Part shown: positions 1 through 7,887 of the stretch, piece after piece
How the letters are laid out: each line of letters starts with the position of its first letter
How positions within the stretch are numbered: the first letter of the stretch is position 1
From: CAWAND01 sp963727915
GTDB lineage: Bacteria; Chloroflexota; Anaerolineae; Anaerolineales; E44-bin32
NCBI GenBank assembly: GCA_963727915.1
Contig: CAVSID010000001.1
Coordinates: forward strand, 992,001 to 1,056,000
Length of the DNA: 64,000 nucleotides
Direction: 5' to 3'
Made by a program: the position numbers and the translations under genes
Notes under the pieces: model-generated
What the model was told of the DNA's origin: nothing
Databases searched by the model: none
The model's input: only the letters and a program-made list of their open reading frames with translations

Positions 1-1
1 G

Positions 2-559
2 ACGCCAACGCCAGCAGAGCGCATACCGGATGCCGTCGCGGCGGTTCATACACCCAAGCCCACCATCGGGCCAGATGAATTGCGGGGCGCCGGGAACCAG
101 CTGCAGGGCCCTGCCTTTATTCTCCCCACCCCCATACCGAATGAAACCCTGGTGTATTTCGTGCCTACAGACAATGATGCGACCGCCACGGTGTTGTTCC
201 TGTACAACACCGACACCGTCTCCCATGTCATCGCCTTGCGGGGGTTCAACTACGACGGTGCGATGGTGTACGCTCAAAACATCACCGTGCCTGCAGCGAG
301 CTTCCGCCGCCTGATCAGCGATTCGGTCCATTCCGCCCCACCCCCCAGCTGGGCCACCCCTGCCCCGATCACCACCAACTTCACCGATTTCGTCTACTTC
401 GCCAGCCTTTCGCTGGCCAAGGGTGTCAAAGTGGAAGGCTACACGCTGTTCAATCCGGGCACGGGCGTGGTCGATCCGCGCTCAGACCAGGGGGCGATTC
501 CCCTGCGATTCAGCACCGACCCTGCGACCGTATTCTTGCCGTCTGTCTCCTCTCCTTAG
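2..559 (+). CDS. C-terminal part of a hypothetical secreted/surface protein (5' partial)
   Basis: The frame is open from the window start to the TAG at 557-559, so the true start lies upstream. About 185 residues are visible. The sequence begins with a Thr/Pro-rich stretch, like a linker after a membrane anchor or signal region. A region rich in beta-type residues follows (VLFLYNTDTVSHV, then GYTLFNPGTG), ending in Pro/Ser-rich residues. No catalytic motif or metal site is visible and I do not recognise the family. A beta-sandwich extracellular domain is a guess from composition. An internal TTG at 80 could be a start, but the open upstream frame makes that less likely. Confidence 0.5.
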   Translation, partial: TPTPAERIPDAVAAVHTPKPTIGPDELRGAGNQLQGPAFILPTPIPNETLVYFVPTDNDATATVLFLYNTDTVSHVIALRGFNYDGAMVYAQNITVPAASFRRLISDSVHSAPPPSWATPAPITTNFTDFVYFASLSLAKGVKVEGYTLFNPGTGVVDPRSDQGAIPLRFSTDPATVFLPSVSSP

Positions 560-877
560 AGGGAAGGGTAATCGGTCCTTCGCAGACTCACGCAGCCGGC
601 GGGCCAGGATATCATCCCCTAAATCATCTCCCAGGCGGGTCACCGGACCAACTGGGTCGAGCTCGCCGGCAAGCAAAGAGGACCATCGCTTAAAGAGAGG
701 GATCGCTCAGCGGCTACTGAGCGATCCCTTCACGTCGTGCAAGTTGCCGGGCCGTTCACGCTTTCGCGTAGAACCCCGTCCACGCCCATTCGCGCTTCAA
801 CTGGCCTGCACCCGCACCGTATGCTTGAGGCGGGCGATGGTGTGAAGTCAGACCCTCCAGCCAGGTTTTTCGATTAG
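560..877. other. Intergenic region between gene end and tRNA-Ser
   Basis: About 320 bases without a convincing gene. The only structure I see is the 12-bp inverted repeat at 699-728, annotated separately. Open frames here (for example 423-845 plus) are Arg/Ser/Pro-rich and look like non-coding high-GC sequence. Confidence 0.5.
699..728 (-). terminator. Hairpin downstream of tRNA-Ser, probable terminator
   Basis: A perfect 12-bp inverted repeat (GGGATCGCTCAG / CTGAGCGATCCC) encloses a 6-base loop. Read on the minus strand it is followed by the U-rich TCTCTTTA. It lies about 150 bases downstream of the minus-strand tRNA gene. The U tract is short and interrupted, so efficiency is uncertain. 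It could serve transcripts from both sides. Confidence 0.5.
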
Positions 878-965
878 CGGAGAGGGTGGGATTCGAACCC
901 ACGGTGGCCCAAAGGACCACAACGGTTTTCGAGACCGCCCCGTTCAACCACTCCGGCACCTCTCC
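878..965 (-). tRNA. tRNA-Ser (anticodon CGA)
   Basis: The minus strand folds as an 88-base class II tRNA. The 7-bp acceptor stem is GGAGAGG/CCTCTCC, and the discriminator base is G, as expected for serine. The anticodon loop is CTCGAAA, giving CGA (reads UCG). There is a long variable arm (GTGGTCCTTTGGGCCAC) and a T-loop GGTTCGAATCC. The 3' CCA is not encoded. The long variable arm and discriminator G both support tRNA-Ser. Confidence 0.97.
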
Positions 966-1031
966 AAGGGAGGATTATACCCGCCGAGGTGGGGGGCACC
1001 AAGACCGGCCGACGGTCAAGCACGGCAAAGG

Positions 1032-2429
1032 TCAAATCTCAACTTCCTGATTGAGCTCCGGATACGTCACGTTGCCGATCCCAGAGGCCGCCATCCTCTC
1101 GGTCAGGGCCGCTGCCGGCCCGGCTTCTCCGTGGACAAGGAAGATTTGCTTAAGGCTGCCCGCCGTCGCTTGGGCATACCGGACCAGGGCTGCCTGATCT
1201 GCGTGGGCGGAAAGGCCGTCAATCGAGGCGACGCGCGCCTTAACCTTGTAGTTCTCCCCAAAGATGTGGACTTCAGAAGCACCCTCGGACAGGCGGCGGC
1301 CCAACGTATGGGGCGCCATCCATGACGTGATCAAGACCGTGTTCTTCGGATCCTCGATGTTGTTCTTGAGGTGGTGAAGGATCCGCCCAACCTCGGCCAT
1401 CCCGGAGGCGGAGATGATGACCGCCGGCCCGTCGGTCTGATTGATAGCCTTGCTCTCTTCGACGCTGAGTGTGTATTTGAGATGCTCGAACCCCAGCGCT
1501 GCCCCGTGAGGATCTTGGGCCATGAAATCCCGAGTTTCTTCATCGAAACACTCCGGATGTTCCCGATACAGTGCAGTCACGTTGATTGCCAATGGACTGT
1601 CAACGAAGACCGGGATGCTGGGAAGCTCGTTGCGCTCGATCATCTGATGCAGATAGTAGACGAGGCTTTGGGTTCGCCCGACAGCGAAAGCAGGGATGAT
1701 CAGTTTGCCGCCCTTCTGGAAAGTCTCGCTGGCAACGCTGTGAAGAGCCTCGTAGGCCTTCTCCGGGGAGTCATGCAATCGATCCCCATAGGTGCACTCC
1801 ATAATCAAGAAGTCGACGGTCTCTGGCAAGACCGGGTCTCTGAGCAAGGGGAGCCCGACCCGGCCGATATCTCCCGAGAACATCAGCCGAATCTGGTGGC
1901 CCGCATCATCGATGTCCAGCACCACCCCAGCCGAGCCAAGGATGTGTCCAGCTTCGACGAAACGTGCTTGCACGCCGGGAATGGGCTCGAAAGTCTGCAC
2001 GTAAGGGTGGCCGACGAGCTGGCGGGTGGCTTTCTCAGCGTCGGCGGATGTATAGAGCGGTTCGATCAGCGGCTGGCCCTTGCGGCGCCGCTTCTTGTTC
2101 AGGTAGGCAGCGTCTTCTTCTTGAATATGACCGGCGTCCCGGGTCATCATGTCCGTCATGCCACGGGTGGCAAACGTGGCATGGATCGGACCACCGTAGC
2201 CTTGGCGCACCAGGTTGGGTAGGTTGCCGGAATGGTCGATATGGGCATGGGATAGGATAAGCGCATCCACTCCGGCCGGGTCAAACGGGAAGTCTCGGTT
2301 GCGGGTGTAGGTGTCCTTCCGATGACCCTGATACAGGCCGCAATCGAGCAGCAACCGGTGCCCATTGATGTGGAGCAGATGCCGAGATCCAGTGACTGTC
2401 TGAGCTGCGCCGTGGAATCCTATCTTCAT
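1032..2429 (-). CDS. Beta-CASP metallo-beta-lactamase ribonuclease (YSH1/CPSF-like)
   Basis: A 465-residue protein of the RNA-processing MBL family. The N-terminal metallo-beta-lactamase part has the zinc-binding HAHIDHSG motif near residue 62 and SGDIGR near residue 190. The beta-CASP part shows ECTYGDR, PAFAVGRTQ and SASGMAEVGR, with a final HGEAG histidine near the C terminus. Such enzymes are endo/exonucleases acting on RNA in the cytoplasm. The length is typical of bacterial members. I choose the ATG at 2429 because GAGGTG lies just upstream; a GTG at 2435 is also in frame. The specific RNA substrate cannot be told from sequence. The gene is intact, unlike many others here. Confidence 0.9.
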   Translation of the reverse strand: MKIGFHGAAQTVTGSRHLLHINGHRLLLDCGLYQGHRKDTYTRNRDFPFDPAGVDALILSHAHIDHSGNLPNLVRQGYGGPIHATFATRGMTDMMTRDAGHIQEEDAAYLNKKRRRKGQPLIEPLYTSADAEKATRQLVGHPYVQTFEPIPGVQARFVEAGHILGSAGVVLDIDDAGHQIRLMFSGDIGRVGLPLLRDPVLPETVDFLIMECTYGDRLHDSPEKAYEALHSVASETFQKGGKLIIPAFAVGRTQSLVYYLHQMIERNELPSIPVFVDSPLAINVTALYREHPECFDEETRDFMAQDPHGAALGFEHLKYTLSVEESKAINQTDGPAVIISASGMAEVGRILHHLKNNIEDPKNTVLITSWMAPHTLGRRLSEGASEVHIFGENYKVKARVASIDGLSAHADQAALVRYAQATAGSLKQIFLVHGEAGPAAALTERMAASGIGNVTYPELNQEVEI

Positions 2430-2453
2430 GTTCACCTCAAATTCAGACGAAGG

Positions 2454-3584
2454 TCATGCGTGCAGTGTCTCGAAGATAGCCTCACCGTAGGTTTCAAACC
2501 GCCATGGCAAAGGGGCCAAGATCTCGCGCAGGGACTGAAGCGTTGATGGATTGCGTCGGGCAATCTCCCATAGAAAGTCACGCGGCAGAATTACATCCGA
2601 TTCAACTTCGCGACGTTTGGCGGCTTCCTTGCGCCAATTTCGCAGGCGGTCGTAGCGATCTCGTGTCACCTGGTCAACGCGTTGGGTTTTGAGTCGACGG
2701 GGATTTGGGGCGTGCCGCCCTCGCGCCGTAGCTTCGAGCAGCGCCTGGCCGTAATGCTGGATCTGGCGTTTCGAGAGACCGTCGATGTCCTCAACCTGGC
2801 CCAGATTTTCCGGATTGGCTTGAAGTACGGCCTGCAAACCCTTGTCCCCCATGATCTTGAAGGGCGGCCGGTCCTGGCGGGCGGCTTCCTCTTCTCTCCA
2901 CAGATACAGTTCTTTGAGAATCGCAGCCTGCTTGCCTCCCAAGCGATGGGCATTGCCAAGATTCCAGAACCCCTGGGGGTCGTAGCCGGAGGTAGCCGCC
3001 GGGGTTTGATTGAGCAAGTCAAACAGCTCGTGGGCTTCCTCCCAGTGGCCGCCGGCCTTGAGCTCATCCGCCAGGCGATCTCGAAGTTGTATGAGATAGT
3101 GGGTGTCAAACCGTGCGTAGTCAAGCATGCCGGATTCGAGGGGCCGCTTTCCCCAATTGGCGCGCTGATAGTGCTTGTCCAGTTTGACGCCGAAGGCGTC
3201 TTCCAGAATGTTTCCCAGACCAGGTTTTTTCCAACCCAGGATACGGGCTGCGTGATACGTATCGAACAAGGCGTCGAAGCTGAAGCCGAAATCCCGCTTG
3301 AGGCACATTACGTCGTATTCGGCTGCGTGGAGGATCTTCTCGATGTGCGGATTGGAGAAGATCGGGGCGAGAGCATTCAAGTCGTCGAAGGCGAGGGGGT
3401 CGAGCAGCGCGTCTTGTCCGGGAATCGAGAATTGGATCAGACACACTCGTTCCTGATAAGCAAACAGGCTGTTGGATTCGGTGTCCACGGCAACCTGGTG
3501 GCTGGCCTCAAGCTTTCGGACCAGGTCTGTCAACTCGGTTGGCGACTTGATCAGATGGGGTGGGGGCAAAGAGGGTGTTGTCAT
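2454..3584 (-). CDS. rnd: Ribonuclease D (DEDDy 3'-5' exonuclease with HRDC domain)
   Basis: About 376 residues. The exonuclease domain shows Exo I VDTESNSL (DxE), Exo II around HAAEYDVMCL, and Exo III YARFDTHYL with the Tyr-x3-Asp of the DEDDy class. An HRDC helical domain follows (VEDIDGLSKRQIQHYG). RNase D trims 3' ends of tRNA precursors and other small RNAs. The frame is open further upstream to 3668, but the ATG at 3584 (MTTPSL) fits best because a TATAAT box lies at 3595-3600, so mRNA would start at or next to this codon. It is the upstream neighbour of the beta-CASP RNase on the same strand, which suggests a small RNA-processing operon. Confidence 0.9.
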   Translation of the reverse strand: MTTPSLPPPHLIKSPTELTDLVRKLEASHQVAVDTESNSLFAYQERVCLIQFSIPGQDALLDPLAFDDLNALAPIFSNPHIEKILHAAEYDVMCLKRDFGFSFDALFDTYHAARILGWKKPGLGNILEDAFGVKLDKHYQRANWGKRPLESGMLDYARFDTHYLIQLRDRLADELKAGGHWEEAHELFDLLNQTPAATSGYDPQGFWNLGNAHRLGGKQAAILKELYLWREEEAARQDRPPFKIMGDKGLQAVLQANPENLGQVEDIDGLSKRQIQHYGQALLEATARGRHAPNPRRLKTQRVDQVTRDRYDRLRNWRKEAAKRREVESDVILPRDFLWEIARRNPSTLQSLREILAPLPWRFETYGEAIFETLHA

Positions 3585-3594
3585 GAGAGAACTC

Positions 3595-3600
3595 ATTATA
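3595..3600 (-). promoter_or_regulatory. TATAAT -10 box ahead of rnd
   Basis: Exact TATAAT on the minus strand, ending 10 bases before the preferred rnd start codon, which suggests a leaderless or near-leaderless transcript. A TTGCCA at a suboptimal 15-base spacing could be the -35. Confidence 0.5.
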
Positions 3601-3722
3601 CAGCCCGGGCGCGGCTGGCAATGGGCTTGCTCATTGCTGGTGACGGCCATCGAAAGTAGAATAAGCATCTGACAAGCGCCGTCCGCCTCACGCTGTCTGC
3701 CAGCCCATCTTATGAGGTTTCA

Positions 3723-4697
3723 TTGATCAAGTTGCGCTTAATTAAGTGGTCCACGTTGTGGATGGCACTCTGCCTGCTCGCGGCCGGGAGCATGTGGGTT
3801 TGGATGCCCCTGGCGCGTGCAGCCGCCCAGTCGATACCGGCCTTTGACAGTGTGGAGATCTCCCTGTGGCCCGAGTTCGACAAACCGGCCATGCTCGTTA
3901 TCTACCGAGCCAACCTACCGGCCGACGTTCAGTTTCCGGTGAGCGTCAGCCTTCCAATTCCGGCGGGTGTTCAACCCAATGCGGTGGCGCAGGGTTCCGC
4001 CGACGGTCGGCTGGTCGATGTGGAATACACGCTGGAGACGCAAGGGTGACCACGCAACGGTCAATCTGCAGGTCAGCAGCCAGCTGGTCTGGCTCGAGTA
4101 CTACCAGGACCTGAAGCTGAAGGGCTCGGAACGCACCTTCGACTTCCAGTGGCCCGGCGGTCTGGCAGTCCCCTCTCTTACAGCACAAGTCCAGGATCCG
4201 CCAGGCATCACCAATCTGACGCTGCGGCCGGCTTCGACAGTCGAAGTAGTCGGCGAGTACGGTCTGACCTACAAGCAGGTGAATCTTGGGGTCGATTTCG
4301 CCATCCGATCAGCCCACACTCCTGGTTAGCTACACCAAGATCGGCGAAGGCTTGACCGTGGACTCGCTCCCGCAGACGCCTTCCCCAAGCCCGGCGGGGC
4401 CAACCGTTGGCAGTGCGCCTGCGCCGAGCCAGGTCGTCACCTGGGTCGTGATCGGGCTGGTGGCCATGTTGGCCGCCGTCATCGTGGGGCTCTACTTCCG
4501 AGTCTGGCGGGTCCCCCCCAAGGGTGGAGCGTCGCGAAGGCGTCATCGCCCAAGCGCAAGGTCTTTGGATTCGCCCACCCCAGCCTCCCCGACGGAATTC
4601 GGGCGATGGTCAGAGGATCTATTGTCACGCGTGTGGCACATCGGCCGGTCCGCAGGACCGGTTCTGCAGATCGTGCGGCACCCCTTTGCGGCGCTAG
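3723..4697 (+). CDS. Membrane protein with signal peptide, C-terminal TM helix and zinc ribbon (frameshifted)
   Basis: Reconstructed from three successive frames (3723-4049, about 4040-4329, about 4310-4520) and a fourth that restores the first frame (about 4520-4697). The TTG start at 3723 has GAGG upstream. Residues 1-35 are a signal peptide (WMALCLLAAGSMWVW). A beta-rich exported domain follows, then a Pro/Ser linker and a TM helix (VVTWVVIGLVAMLAAVIVGL). The tail is a zinc ribbon: YCHACGTS, then FCRSCGTPLRR, ending at TAG 4695-4697. The last shift probably lies at the C7 run 4513-4519. All shifts have the sign of one extra base. The zinc ribbon is invisible unless the last shift is corrected. 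Function is unknown. Confidence 0.6.
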
Positions 4698-4966
4698 GAC
4701 AACACAGGCAGATCAACTCGAGATAGGCATGCTGCAAGAAGCATCTCGCCAGTTCTGATCGCGTAGCCTCCAAATCATCTCCCGCGGACATATTCCCTTC
4801 ACGCTGTCATGCTTGTCGCCATCGCGGCAAGGGGTCGGTTGACCCTACCCGTTTGGGGTCATGTGCCCCTACAAGGGGGAGTGGGGAGCGGGGATAATCC
4901 GATCTGAAAACAAACATCCGATCTCCGGCTCTGAGAGCTGGGAGGGCAAAGAAACAGGAGGCAGTT
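4698..4966. other. Intergenic region upstream of the DoxX-type gene
   Basis: No gene seen. It contains a TTGACC (4839-4844), a small GGGG...CCCC inverted repeat around 4854-4868, and a GATAAT (4893-4898). The -35-like and -10-like boxes are too far apart to form one promoter. A strong ribosome binding site (AGGAGG) precedes the ATG at 4967. Confidence 0.4.
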
Positions 4967-5572
4967 ATGAACGCGATAAGGACACGCAAGGGTCGATTGG
5001 TTACGGATCCCGAGGCCGTCAAGACCCTGCTGAACGACCCCCGAATGGGGTGGGTGTGGCTGGTTCTCAGGATCTGGCTTGGCTACCAGTGGTTGGAGGC
5101 GGGTTGGCATAAGGTCACCAGCGCGGCTTGGGTGGCCGGGGGTTCGGCACTGCAGGGGTATTGGCAAGATGCCGTCGCCATTCCGGACACGGGTCGGCCG
5201 GCGATTGCCTTCGGTTGGTACCGCGATTTTCTGACCATGCTCCTCAACGCGCAGGCCTACACTTGGTTCGCCAAACTGGTCGCCTATGGTGAGCTTCTGG
5301 TTGGCATCGCGCTGATCATCGGAGCCTTCACCGGCGTGGCGGCCTTCTTCGGTGGCTTGATGAACTGGAATTACATGATGGCGGGGTCGGCAAGCACCAA
5401 CCCGATGCTCTTCGTCGTGGCGGTGGGCCTTATCCTGGCCTGGAAGGTCGCCGGACGGATTGGCGCCGACTACTTCCTGCTTCCGGCCATCGGCACACCG
5501 TGGAGTCCCTCCAACGAGGACAGGCACGGATATCGGCCCACGCCTCAGCCTTCTCCGGCGGCGGGCGACTGA
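4967..5572 (+). CDS. DoxX/DoxD-family integral membrane protein
   Basis: 201 residues with a strong AGGAGG ribosome binding site. The N terminus is polar (about 25 residues), then WVWLVLRIWLGYQWLEAG, the classic DoxX first helix. Three more TM segments follow (around YGELLVGIALIIGAF, FFGGLMNWNYMMAG and PMLFVVAVGLILAW). The C-terminal tail is Pro-rich. In DoxX proteins the region resembles the quinol-oxidising small subunit of thiosulfate:quinone oxidoreductase, but most bacterial members have no proven reaction. It stands alone, convergent with the downstream response regulator. Confidence 0.85.
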   Translation: MNAIRTRKGRLVTDPEAVKTLLNDPRMGWVWLVLRIWLGYQWLEAGWHKVTSAAWVAGGSALQGYWQDAVAIPDTGRPAIAFGWYRDFLTMLLNAQAYTWFAKLVAYGELLVGIALIIGAFTGVAAFFGGLMNWNYMMAGSASTNPMLFVVAVGLILAWKVAGRIGADYFLLPAIGTPWSPSNEDRHGYRPTPQPSPAAGD

Positions 5573-5613
5573 TTGACGTCGGTTCAAGACGAGATCAAGT
5601 GCAAGATGTGCAA

Positions 5614-5640
5614 CGGGCGGCGAGATGGTCTCGCCTCCCG
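5614..5640. terminator. Hairpin between convergent doxX-type gene and response regulator
   Basis: A 12-base arm CGGGCGGCGAGA pairs with TCTCGCCTCCCG (one mismatch) around a 3-base loop, in the gap between two convergent genes. The plus-side tail is TTGGCTTTGTG. It is probably a terminator, possibly working in both directions. Confidence 0.5.
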
Positions 5641-5676
5641 TTGGCTTTGTGTCCTAGCCAGGGCAAAGCGAGGGCT

Positions 5677-6339
5677 TCACCCCCGCTTTCGCCGGTCGGC
5701 CAAATGGTGTTCGACGGCATACGTCGCCAGCTCCACCCGGTTGCCGAGATCGAATTTGCTCAGAATGGTGCTGATGTAGTTGCGAACAGTCTTCTCACTC
5801 AGATTGAGACTGGCGCCGATCTCGGCGTTGCTCTTGCCTCGGGAAACCTCCCACAACACGTCAAGTTCCCGTTCCGAAAGGTTCCGGAAGGCGTCGTCGT
5901 CCACCTTCTGCTCTAGATCGCGGACATGGGCCAGCAGGCGCGCCGTGGTCGAGCTGTCGAGCAATGCCTCGCCCGCAGCAGCGGCGCGGATCGCCCGCAG
6001 AAGTTCTTCGTTGCCTATCTGCTTGAGCACGTAGCCGGCTGCGCCGGCCCGGATGGCGCGGAAGACAAGCTCATCATCGGCGTATGATGTGAGCATCACG
6101 ACCTTGGTTTCGGTGAACCGGCTGGTGATCTCGCGGGTGGCTTCAATGCCTCCCTCCCCCGGAATGCGGATGTCCATCAGCACCACATCCGGCCGAAACC
6201 GCTCCACCTGTCTTACGGCGTCGGCAGCCGTGCCCGCTTCCCCTACGACTTCCAGATCGTCCTGATCATCAATCAGGGTCATGAGGCCAAGCCGGACAAC
6301 TTCGTGATCGTCGACGAGCAGGACACGTGTGCGGGTCAT
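5677..6339 (-). CDS. NarL/FixJ-type response regulator
   Basis: 220 residues. The N-terminal receiver domain has the acidic pair (VDDHE), the phospho-acceptor Asp in VVLMDIRIPG near residue 56, Thr/Ser in MLTSYADD and the Lys in YVLKQIG. The C-terminal LuxR-type HTH covers about residues 145-210 (LSERELDVLWEVSRGKSN...). The start codon overlaps the stop of the upstream kinase gene by four bases (ATGA), so the two are translationally coupled partners. The target genes are unknown. The nearest plausible regulon is the adjacent cytochrome block. Confidence 0.93.
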   Translation of the reverse strand: MTRTRVLLVDDHEVVRLGLMTLIDDQDDLEVVGEAGTAADAVRQVERFRPDVVLMDIRIPGEGGIEATREITSRFTETKVVMLTSYADDELVFRAIRAGAAGYVLKQIGNEELLRAIRAAAAGEALLDSSTTARLLAHVRDLEQKVDDDAFRNLSERELDVLWEVSRGKSNAEIGASLNLSEKTVRNYISTILSKFDLGNRVELATYAVEHHLADRRKRG

Positions 6340-7744
6340 TCGACATCTCTCCAGGGCACAGTCAGGTGCACCTCGGTCCCGTGCTCAAGGCGGTCGATCG
6401 AGAGCTCACCGTTGATAATACGGGCGCGATCACGCATGTTGCGCATACCGAACCCTGCATGGACAGCGTCGGGTATGCCCAGGCCGTTGTCTCGCACACG
6501 AATTTCAAGTTGGCCTTGATGCCGCCCAGCGAACAACTCTACCCGACTGGCCTGGGCATGGCGGACGACATTGGCAAGCGCCTCACCCACGATCGCCACA
6601 ATGTGCTCCGTCCGGATCGGATCCAGTGTGTCATCAGGGGCCAAATCCAGCCGGAGTTCTACAGTCATCATCGACCGAATGCTCGGCGAGTCGGCTGCCT
6701 GTCGAAGTCGATCCGGCAGAGGCGTGTCGGCCGGAGTGTCTGTCAGCGCCACCAGATTCTGCCGCAGATCACGGATGGCGTCCTCCAAGACGTTGACCGC
6801 CCGGTCGAGTCGCTCGGAAACCGGCCCCGTCTCACGCACCTGGTTGCGGGCCGATTCCAGGAGCAGGCCGGCGCTGTAAACCTTCTGGATCGCGCCATCG
6901 TGAAGTTCTCGCGCCAGCCGGTCGTGCTCCGCGCTCAGAATCTGTCGTTGCTCCATGGCTTCGATCGTGCGGGCGATCTCGACATCGAAGATTTCGAGTC
7001 CCCGTATGATGGTCACCGCCAGGCCCACACCGATCAGCGAGCGGACCAAGGGGACAGGGATGATCAGGGCGTTTTCGAATGTTGCGCTGTTGAAGACGTC
7101 TCCGGGGAAGAACGGGACCGGGGGCGGCAACAGTCCACCGAAGAGTCCGTACATCACCAACGCGATACCGGCCGCTCGAAAGGTCCGGAAGATCCCCGGG
7201 ACGTTGAGAGGTGCAATTCGGGCATGGGCGTACCTGCGCAAGGCGATGGCGGCCAGCAGACCCGCCCGGCAGACCGATGAAATAGCGGGCAAACGCGTCG
7301 ACGACGTTCTGCCCGGCCGCCTCATCGCCCGCGACAACCTGAAGAGCTGAAGAAAGCGAGGATAACCCAGAGGAGGCACAACCCCAGCGGGAGGTAACGG
7401 AGTCGGTTCGCCAGCCCGAGTGAACGCAACAGGCTGACCCCGAACTCGAAAAGGCAGGCAAAGGAAATCGCCAGGAGCAGGAGCCGTAGCCCGTGTAGCC
7501 AGTGCACGATGTTGGGCGAGAGATAGGCAGCTTGAATGGGGATGAAGTACTCGCCCCACTCGTGCAAACCATGCGTGAAGCCAAAAGCCGCCAACCAGTT
7601 CAGATTGCGCGCCAGATCCAATCGTGATGCGTGGCGTGATTGGAGGGCGATGGCCAGCCCCAAAATAAAGAAGGTCAGGCCATAGACGAAGTAGATAATG
7701 TCCCGGTTGAGAGCGAAGAGTGTTCGAAGGAATTCAGCCATCAA
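6336..7744 (-). CDS. NarX/DegS-type membrane sensor histidine kinase (frameshifted)
   Basis: About 468 residues after correcting two shifts between about 7240 and 7340. The N-terminal part (from ATG 7744) has several TM helices (IIYFVYGLTFFILGLAIAL, LHGLRLLLLAISFACLF). A short middle segment is in a second frame, and the rest is in a third. After two more hydrophobic segments comes a HisKA_3 box, DRLARELHDGAIQKVYS, with the phospho-acceptor His, then an ATPase domain with RDNGLGIP and FGMRNMRDRA. With the downstream regulator it forms a two-component system. The sensor is a multi-TM region without an obvious ligand domain. Both shifts have the one-extra-base sign. Confidence 0.8.
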
Positions 7745-7809
7745 AGGGGGATTTTAGCACGAGCAGGTTTCTGATCTTCGAACGAACGCGTTTGCAGAGG
7801 CACAAAAGA

Positions 7810-7848
7810 CTGGGCCCCCCGGATGGAGCGGTCATCCAGGAGGCCCAG
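7810..7848 (-). terminator. Rho-independent terminator after the decahaem cytochrome gene
   Basis: On the minus strand the arms CTGGGCC...GGCCCAG close an imperfect GC-rich stem whose inner part is GGATG/CATCC. It is followed by TCTTTTGTG. It lies 40 bases beyond the stop of the decahaem gene and before the two-component pair. Confidence 0.7.
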
Positions 7849-7887
7849 GTCCTCTCACCCCCCGTACAGGGGCGTCAGTGAGCTCGC

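Noticed and set aside
1371..2222. Long plus-strand open frame (283 codons) antisense to the beta-CASP RNase gene
   Set aside because: Complete opposite-strand gene with strong motifs; the plus frame has no recognisable fold and is a high-GC shadow.
2682..3659. Plus-strand open frame of 325 codons antisense to rnd
   Set aside because: Shadow of the RNase D gene; no ribosome binding site or motif.
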